64,000 bases of DNA from Pseudomonas fragi. Its GTDB lineage: Bacteria > Pseudomonadota > Gammaproteobacteria > Pseudomonadales > Pseudomonadaceae. The stretch lies in contig NZ_NQKQ01000005.1 in NCBI RefSeq assembly GCF_002269505.1, forward strand, positions 62,001-126,000, in the 5' to 3' direction. The stretch's first letter is position 1, and each line of letters opens with the position of its first letter. The translations under genes were made by a program, and so were the position numbers. The notes below the pieces were generated by a model. That model made no database searches and was not told the DNA's origin. It saw nothing but the letters and a program-made list of their open reading frames with translations. Of this stretch, positions 58,948-64,000 are shown piece after piece.

Positions 58948-60087
58948 ATGCGATGGAAACATGCGGCATTGCTGGCTCTGGTCGTTTTGGCCGCGGGTTG
59001 CAGCAGCAACAGCAAAAAAGAACTGCCACCGGCCGAGCTGACCGACTTCAAAGAAGAAGTCGTGCTGCAAAAGCAGTGGAGCCGGTCGATCGGTGACGGT
59101 CAGGGCAAAACCTACAACATGCTGGTGCCAGCGGTTGAAGGCAACAATATCTACGCTGCTGACGTAACGGGCGTGGTGATGTCTCTGGACCGCATGAACG
59201 GCGACGTTGAGTGGAAAAAAGACCTTGATCTGCCTGTTTCCGGCGCAGTTGGCCTGGGCTATGGCCTGGTCATGCTCGGCACCTTGCAAGGTGACGTGAT
59301 TGCCCTGGATGCCAGCACCGGCGAAGAAAAATGGCGCTCTCGCGTTAACAGCGAAGTGCTTGCACCTCCTGCGACCAACGGTGATGTGGTGGTGGTACAG
59401 ACCCAGGACGATCGCCTGATCGGCCTGGATGCTGACACCGGCAATCAGCGCTGGACGTATGACAGCACGCCGGGCGTGCTGACCCTGCGTGGTACGGGGG
59501 CGCCACTGGTGACCAATCACCTGGCCATCGGCGGTTTGTCGACGGGTAAAGTGGTCGCTCTGGATACGCGCAACGGCGTACCTGTGTGGGAGCAACGTGT
59601 TGCCATCCCGCAGGGTCGCTCCGAGCTTGAACGCATTGTCGATATCGACGGTGGCCTGCTGATGTCCGGCGGTACACTGTACGTCGCCAGCTATCAGGGC
59701 CGCATGGCAGCACTGGAAATGGAATCGGGTCGCGTGCTCTGGCAACGCGATGCTTCCAGCTATGCCGGTGTCGCACAAGGTTTTGGCAGCGTCTACGTCA
59801 GCCTGGCGTCGGGCACTGTAGAAGGCGTTGACGAGCGTTCGACCACCGCACTGTGGAGCAACGATGCTCTGGCTCGCCGCCAACTGTCGGCACCGGAAGT
59901 CTTCTCCAGCTACGTGGCGGTCGGTGACATGGAAGGCTATCTGCACCTGCTGAGCCAGGTCGATGGTCGTTTCGTGGGCCGTACCCGCGTTGACAGTGAT
60001 GGCCTTCGGGCACGTCCGCTGGTGGTCGGTGACATGATTTACGTGTTTGGTAACAGCGGCAAACTGGAAGCCCTGACCATTCGCTAA
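58948..60087 (+). CDS. bamB: Outer-membrane assembly lipoprotein BamB
   Basis: 379-residue lipoprotein with lipobox LAAGC (cysteine 18) and an eight-bladed PQQ-type propeller (repeats such as GTLQGDVIALDASTGEEKWR and LIGLDADTGNQRWTYDS). ATG 58948 is used; GTG 58945 is possible. Part of the BAM complex inserting beta-barrels. Confidence 0.95.
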   Translation: MRWKHAALLALVVLAAGCSSNSKKELPPAELTDFKEEVVLQKQWSRSIGDGQGKTYNMLVPAVEGNNIYAADVTGVVMSLDRMNGDVEWKKDLDLPVSGAVGLGYGLVMLGTLQGDVIALDASTGEEKWRSRVNSEVLAPPATNGDVVVVQTQDDRLIGLDADTGNQRWTYDSTPGVLTLRGTGAPLVTNHLAIGGLSTGKVVALDTRNGVPVWEQRVAIPQGRSELERIVDIDGGLLMSGGTLYVASYQGRMAALEMESGRVLWQRDASSYAGVAQGFGSVYVSLASGTVEGVDERSTTALWSNDALARRQLSAPEVFSSYVAVGDMEGYLHLLSQVDGRFVGRTRVDSDGLRARPLVVGDMIYVFGNSGKLEALTIR

Positions 60088-60170
60088 GGCGTCTATGCTT
60101 GAGGCTTCAGGGCCTCGGGCAGCCTTGCTCTGGCAAGGTTTGCGGCACATTTGTGCTGTTCCGAACTCTG

Positions 60171-60193
60171 GCCGCTGCCTTGCAGCGGCTTTT
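60171..60193 (+). terminator. Hairpin between bamB and der
   Basis: GCCGCTGC (60171-60178) and GCAGCGGC (60182-60189) with a 3-base loop, followed by TTTT. A weak intrinsic terminator or attenuator 32 bases before der. Confidence 0.6.
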
Positions 60194-60225
60194 GTATTTT
60201 CTGAAATAACGAAGTGGAGAGCCGC

Positions 60226-61695
60226 ATGGTTCCCGTAATCGCCCTGGTGGGCCGACCAAACGTCGGCAAGTCCACCTTGTTCAACCGCCTGACCAGGACT
60301 CGTGACGCCATCGTTGGCGACTTGTCCGGTCTGACCCGTGATCGCCAATACGGTGAGGCCAAGTGGCAAGGGCGTTCCTACATTCTGGTCGACACCGGCG
60401 GTATCTCCGGTGACGAGCACGGTATGGACGAAAAGATGGCCGAGCAGTCGCTGCTGGCCATCGAAGAAGCTGACGTCGTTCTGTTCCTGGTAGATGCAAA
60501 GGCCGGCTTCACCGCCGCTGACCAGATGATCGGCGAACACCTTCGCAAACGTAACAAGCGTTCTTACGTGGTGGCCAACAAGGTCGACAACATCGACCCG
60601 GACATGGCTCGCGCCGAGTTCGCACCGCTGGGCATGGGCGACGCGATCCCGATCGCCGGTGCCCACGGCCGTGGTATCACGCAGATGCTGGAAATTGCCC
60701 TGAGCAACTTCCCGCGTGACGAAGAAGAGCCGGAAGACGGTGAAGAAGAAGTCGTTCTCGAAGGTGAGGAAGCCAAGCGCATTCCTGGCCCTAGCGAAAA
60801 AGACGGCATCAAGATAGCCATCATCGGTCGTCCAAACGTCGGCAAATCGACACTGGTCAACCGCATGCTCGGTGAAGACCGGGTTATCGTGTATGACCAG
60901 CCCGGCACCACTCGCGACAGTATCTACATCCCGTTCGAGCGTAACGACGAGAAGTACACGCTGATCGACACCGCCGGTGTGCGCAAGCGCGGCAAGATCC
61001 ACGAAGAAGTTGAAAAATTCTCCGTGGTCAAAACCCTGCAAGCGATCAAAGACGCCAACGTGGTGATCTTTGTGATGGACGCCCGCGAAGGCGTGGTTGA
61101 CCACGACCTCAACCTGTTGGGCTTTGCCCTTGAGGCTGGTCGGGCGCTGGTTATCGCGATCAACAAGTGGGACGGCATGACCCCGAGCGAGCGCGAGTTC
61201 GTCAAGGTTGAGCTGACCCGTCGCCTGTTCTTCGTCGACTTCGCCGATATCCACTTTATCTCGGCGCTGCACGGCACTGGCGTGGGCAACCTTTACCAGT
61301 CGGTGCAGAACTCCTTCAAGTCGGCGGTCACCCGCTGGCCGACCAACCGTCTGACCCAGATTCTGGAAGACGCGGTCAGCGAGCACGCACCACCGATGGT
61401 TAACAGCCGCCGGATCAAACTGCGTTATGCCCACTTGGGTGGTGCCAACCCGCCGATCATCGTGATCCACGGTAACCAGGTTGAGAAGGTTCCGAAGTCT
61501 TACGTCCGTTATCTCGAAAACACCTACCGTCGTGTCTTGAAGCTGGTCGGTACGCCGATTCGCATCGAGTTCAAAGGTGGCGAGAACCCGTACGAAGGCA
61601 ACAAGAACTCGCTGACCGACCGTCAGGTCAACAAGAAACGCCGCATGATGTCGCACCACAAGAAAGCCGAGAAAAATCGCAAAGACAAACGCTAA
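60226..61695 (+). CDS. der: Ribosome-assembly GTPase Der (EngA)
   Basis: 489 residues with two tandem G domains (GRPNVGKST at about residue 9 and again near 202) and a C-terminal KH-like domain ending in a basic [11 protein letters not shown] tail. It acts in 50S subunit maturation. The ATG at 60226 has GGAG upstream and is preferred to GTG 60214. Confidence 0.97.
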   Translation: MVPVIALVGRPNVGKSTLFNRLTRTRDAIVGDLSGLTRDRQYGEAKWQGRSYILVDTGGISGDEHGMDEKMAEQSLLAIEEADVVLFLVDAKAGFTAADQMIGEHLRKRNKRSYVVANKVDNIDPDMARAEFAPLGMGDAIPIAGAHGRGITQMLEIALSNFPRDEEEPEDGEEEVVLEGEEAKRIPGPSEKDGIKIAIIGRPNVGKSTLVNRMLGEDRVIVYDQPGTTRDSIYIPFERNDEKYTLIDTAGVRKRGKIHEEVEKFSVVKTLQAIKDANVVIFVMDAREGVVDHDLNLLGFALEAGRALVIAINKWDGMTPSEREFVKVELTRRLFFVDFADIHFISALHGTGVGNLYQSVQNSFKSAVTRWPTNRLTQILEDAVSEHAPPMVNSRRIKLRYAHLGGANPPIIVIHGNQVEKVPKSYVRYLENTYRRVLKLVGTPIRIEFKGGENPYEGNKNSLTDRQVNKKRRMMSHHKKAEKNRKDKR

Positions 61696-61720
61696 TCGCG
61701 TAAGGTCAAAGCGTAATGAG

Positions 61721-61744
61721 AAAGGGTCCGAAAGGACCCTTTTT
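61721..61744 (+). terminator. Intrinsic terminator after der
   Basis: AAAGGGTCC-GAAA-GGACCCTTT with two further Ts, starting 26 bases after the stop codon. Confidence 0.92.
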
Positions 61745-61818
61745 CGTGTCCGGCGTTTGGGCTATTCTCGGTGGGTCCTGTGCCGCAGTCAGTGCCGGGA
61801 ACTCAACAGGGAACGGCC

Positions 61819-62967
61819 ATGATCACCAGCAAGTTGCCGAACGTCGGCACCACCATCTTCACGCGCATGTCGCAGCTCGCGGCAGAAACCGGCGCAATCA
61901 ACCTGTCTCAGGGGTTCCCTGACTTCGATGGCCCGCAGGCGTTGCGTGATGCCGTTGGCCAGCACATTGCCAGTGGCCATAACCAATATTCCCCTATGAC
62001 CGGCCTGCCCGCGTTGCGTCAGCAAGTGGCGGCCAAGATCGCCCGCAGTTATGGCGTGCAGGTCGATGCCGATACCGAAGTGACCATCACTCCCGGTGCG
62101 ACCCAGGCCATTTTCTGCGCGATCCAGGCCGTGATTCATGCAGGCGATGAAGTTATCGTGTTCGATCCGTGCTACGACAGTTACGAGCCTTCTGTCGAGC
62201 TGGCGGGTGGTCGTTGCGTGCATGTGCAGCTAGGGCTGGATGACTTTTCGATCGATTGGCAAAAACTTGAAGATGCGCTGAGCCCGCGCACGCGCATGAT
62301 CATCCTCAACAGCCCGCACAACCCTAGCGGTGCGTTGATCAGCCGTGCCGAGCTGGACCAGTTGGCCCGCCTGATTGCTGGCCGCGATATCTACATCATC
62401 AGCGATGAGGTGTATGAACACCTGGTGTTCGATGGCGTGCCCCACGTCAGTGTTTTGTCCCACCCTGAACTGTACGATCGCGCTTTCGTTGTCAGCTCAT
62501 TCGGCAAGACCTACCACGTAACCGGATGGAAAACCGGTTATGTCGTGGCTCCGCCGGCCCTGACCGCCGAGTTGCGCAAGGTTCACCAGTACGTCAGTTT
62601 TTGCGGGGTGACGCCCCTGCAGTATGCCTTGGCTGACTTTATGAGCGCCCACCCCGAGCACGTTGAAGAGTTGCCCGGGTTTTACCAGGCCAAGCGAGAC
62701 CTGTTTTGTGATTTGCTGAGCCCATCGCGTTTTACCTTCAAACCGGTGGCAGGGACGTATTTCCAGTTGGTGGATTACTCCCGTATTCGTCCGGACCTGA
62801 ATGATGTCGACATGGCTGTGTGGCTGACCCGCGAGCACGGCGTGGCGACCATTCCGGTATCGGTGTTCTACCAGACCCCGCCCGCAGGGCAGCGGCTGGT
62901 TCGCCTGTGTTTTGCCAAACGCGAGGAGACGCTGCGTGAAGCAGCAGAAAAACTATGCGTGATCTAA
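61819..62967 (+). CDS. Methionine/glutamine aminotransferase (YbdL/MtnE-like)
   Basis: 382-residue fold-type-I aminotransferase with PLP lysine Lys230 in SSFGKTYHVTGWK and the N-terminal INLSQGFPDFDGP. It belongs to the glutamine transaminase K/YbdL group, which regenerates methionine from 2-oxo-4-methylthiobutyrate. The next gene, an omega-amidase, overlaps it by 13 bases and would remove the 2-oxoglutaramate formed from glutamine. ATG 61819 follows AGGGA; upstream open frame lacks support. Confidence 0.88.
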   Translation: MITSKLPNVGTTIFTRMSQLAAETGAINLSQGFPDFDGPQALRDAVGQHIASGHNQYSPMTGLPALRQQVAAKIARSYGVQVDADTEVTITPGATQAIFCAIQAVIHAGDEVIVFDPCYDSYEPSVELAGGRCVHVQLGLDDFSIDWQKLEDALSPRTRMIILNSPHNPSGALISRAELDQLARLIAGRDIYIISDEVYEHLVFDGVPHVSVLSHPELYDRAFVVSSFGKTYHVTGWKTGYVVAPPALTAELRKVHQYVSFCGVTPLQYALADFMSAHPEHVEELPGFYQAKRDLFCDLLSPSRFTFKPVAGTYFQLVDYSRIRPDLNDVDMAVWLTREHGVATIPVSVFYQTPPAGQRLVRLCFAKREETLREAAEKLCVI

Positions 62968-63746
62968 AGGGATTACCCGATCTAACTGTGGCGCTGGTAC
63001 AAACCACGCTGGCCTGGCATGACCGTCAGGCCAACTTCGATCATTTTGACGAGCTGCTGGAGCAGGCCCGCGGCGCCGACCTGGTGGTGTTGCCGGAAAT
63101 GTTCACCACCGGTTTCAGCATGGAGTCCAGCACCCTGGCTGAGCCTGAAAACGGCCCGAGCACTGACTGGCTGCGCAAGCAGGCCAAAAGGCTGAATGCC
63201 GTGGTGACGGGCAGCGTGATTGTGCTCGCTGCGGATGGCAGCCACCGCAACCGTCTGTTGTGGGCGCGTCCAGATGGCGAAGTGCTGCACTACGACAAGC
63301 GCCACCTGTTCCGCATGGCAGGTGAACATGAGCATTTCACCCCGGGTGAGCGTCAGGTCCAGTTTGAGGTCAAGGGCTGGCGTATTCGCCCGCTGATTTG
63401 CTATGACCTGCGCTTCCCGGTGTGGAGCTGTGACCCCCATGACACTGATCTGTTGCTATACACCGCCAACTGGCCAGGTGCGCGACGGCTGCACTGGAAC
63501 CGTTTGCTGCCTGCGCGGGCCATCGAAAACCTGTGTTATGTCGCTGCGGTAAACCGGGTGGGCACGGACGGTAAGGGTCTGGTGTATACCGGAGACAGCC
63601 ATATCCTCGATTTTCAGGGCGAGTCGTTGCTCAGTGCCGGGGAGGCGGACGGCGTGTTCACCATGAGCCTCAATGCGGCTGATCTGGGCGCCTATCGTGA
63701 GCGGTTCCCGGCCAATCTGGATGCGGACGATTTCGTGCTGCGCTGA
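62955..63746 (+). CDS. Omega-amidase (2-oxoglutaramate amidase), YafV/MtnU-like
   Basis: 263-residue nitrilase-superfamily enzyme with the catalytic triad Glu48 (PEMF), Lys115 (YDKRHLF) and Cys149 (LICYDLRFP). It hydrolyses 2-oxoglutaramate to 2-oxoglutarate and ammonia. Its start lies inside the aminotransferase gene, giving translational coupling that fits a two-enzyme salvage step. Confidence 0.88.
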   Translation: MRDLKGLPDLTVALVQTTLAWHDRQANFDHFDELLEQARGADLVVLPEMFTTGFSMESSTLAEPENGPSTDWLRKQAKRLNAVVTGSVIVLAADGSHRNRLLWARPDGEVLHYDKRHLFRMAGEHEHFTPGERQVQFEVKGWRIRPLICYDLRFPVWSCDPHDTDLLLYTANWPGARRLHWNRLLPARAIENLCYVAAVNRVGTDGKGLVYTGDSHILDFQGESLLSAGEADGVFTMSLNAADLGAYRERFPANLDADDFVLR

Positions 63747-63789
63747 TTTGTAGAAGCAGTTATCAGACTGTGTGTACGACGTAAAACCT

Positions 63790-63875
63790 GTGGGAGCGTG
63801 GCTTGCCCGCGATGGCCTCACCGCGGTCTGCCTGCCAAATCGCGCCGCCTGAATCGCGAGCAAGCCCGCTCCCAC
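63790..63875. repeat. REP doublet near right edge
   Basis: GTGGGAGCGTGGCTTGCCCG and GCGAGCAAGCCCGCTCCCAC form inverted arms between the convergent amidase gene and probable leuA. The left arm carries a one-base insertion and a substitution relative to the family pattern. Confidence 0.8.
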
Positions 63876-63904
63876 AGGGGCTAGTGATTGCCGGTCATGC
63901 AATA

Positions 63905-63938
63905 AAAAGCCCCCAAGGCTCTCGCCTTGGGGGCTTTT
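63905..63938. terminator. Bidirectional intrinsic terminator
   Basis: AAAA, GCCCCCAAGGC, TCTC loop, GCCTTGGGGGC, TTTT: an 11-bp GC-rich stem flanked by As and Ts, placed between convergent genes. Confidence 0.93.
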
Positions 63939-63956
63939 GCGTTTCAGGCCAGCTGC

Positions 63957-64000
63957 TTACGCAGCTTTCGCCTCGGTTTCGCTCAAGGAGCGGTTCAGGG
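63957..64000 (-). CDS. leuA: C-terminal end of a minus-strand gene, probably 2-isopropylmalate synthase
   Basis: Only the last 13 or so codons lie in the window, reading LNRSLSETEAKAA then TAA. This tail and its position downstream of der suggest leuA, which lies nearby in other pseudomonads. The identification rests on a short tail and gene order. Confidence 0.5.
   Translation of the reverse strand, partial: LNRSLSETEAKAA

Noticed and set aside
58909..61659. A 916-codon open frame on the minus strand opposite bamB and der
   Set aside because: It is fully antisense to two conserved genes, shows no recognisable domain, and arises because high-GC codon bias removes stops from one antisense frame.

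Overview
The window reads as a chromosomal segment of a Pseudomonas, most likely of the fluorescens lineage. This is inferred from the gene order (queA-tgt-yajC-secDF; suhB/trmJ-cysE-iscRSUA-hscBA-fdx-iscX; ndk-rlmN-pilF-rodZ-ispG-hisS-yfgM-bamB-der), the high-GC codon use, and REP-type repeats of the GTGGGAGCGGGCTTGCTCGCGA kind. No species assignment was possible without a database search. No CRISPR array, prophage, integrase or insertion sequence was seen.

Bases 1-37400 are accessory metabolism and efflux. The minus-strand run 1-4152 is an OprB-type porin, an amidase-signature hydrolase and an MFS carrier. Next (4417-10022, minus) is a tripartite efflux operon, hlyD-MFS-outer-membrane factor, with a MocR-type PLP regulator as its last gene and a divergent TetR/CecR-like regulator. 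From 10910 to 18560 lies a taurine locus: tauABC, a second MocR regulator, an omega-aminotransferase, a TauE/IsfE-like permease and an IsfD-like short-chain dehydrogenase. No tauD or xsc is present, so the likely outcome is deamination of taurine for nitrogen and excretion of isethionate. The regulator's probable operators are visible: a direct repeat CTGGC-N17-CTGGATCTAA occurs once before tauA and twice, as the arms of a 70-bp palindrome, between the aminotransferase and the permease.

Bases 19499-27951 form a hexuronate/hexonate locus under an IclR/KdgR-like regulator: kdgK, an enolase-superfamily mannonate dehydratase (ManD/RspA type), an RspB-like zinc dehydrogenase, an ACS-family transporter, uxuB and uxuA. 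Together they would convert fructuronate, mannonate and perhaps L-gulonate to KDG-6-phosphate. Bases 28133-32170 encode a FecI/FecR/TonB-receptor surface-signalling unit. Then come assorted genes: NmrA-like reductase and LysR regulator, Lrp and LysE exporter, DUF924 protein, cytochrome c, and two small proteins of unknown function.

Bases 37550-64000 are conserved housekeeping: tRNA-Leu(CAA) with a clear promoter, queuosine genes, Sec accessory proteins, suhB, trmJ-cysE, the complete ISC iron-sulfur operon behind an IscR type-1 box, ndk, rlmN, pilF, rodZ, ispG, hisS, yfgM, bamB, der, a glutamine transaminase/omega-amidase pair, and at the right edge the 3' end of a probable leuA. Ordinary intergenic gaps are short. 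Most longer ones are filled by paired REP elements (REPINs) or intrinsic terminators.
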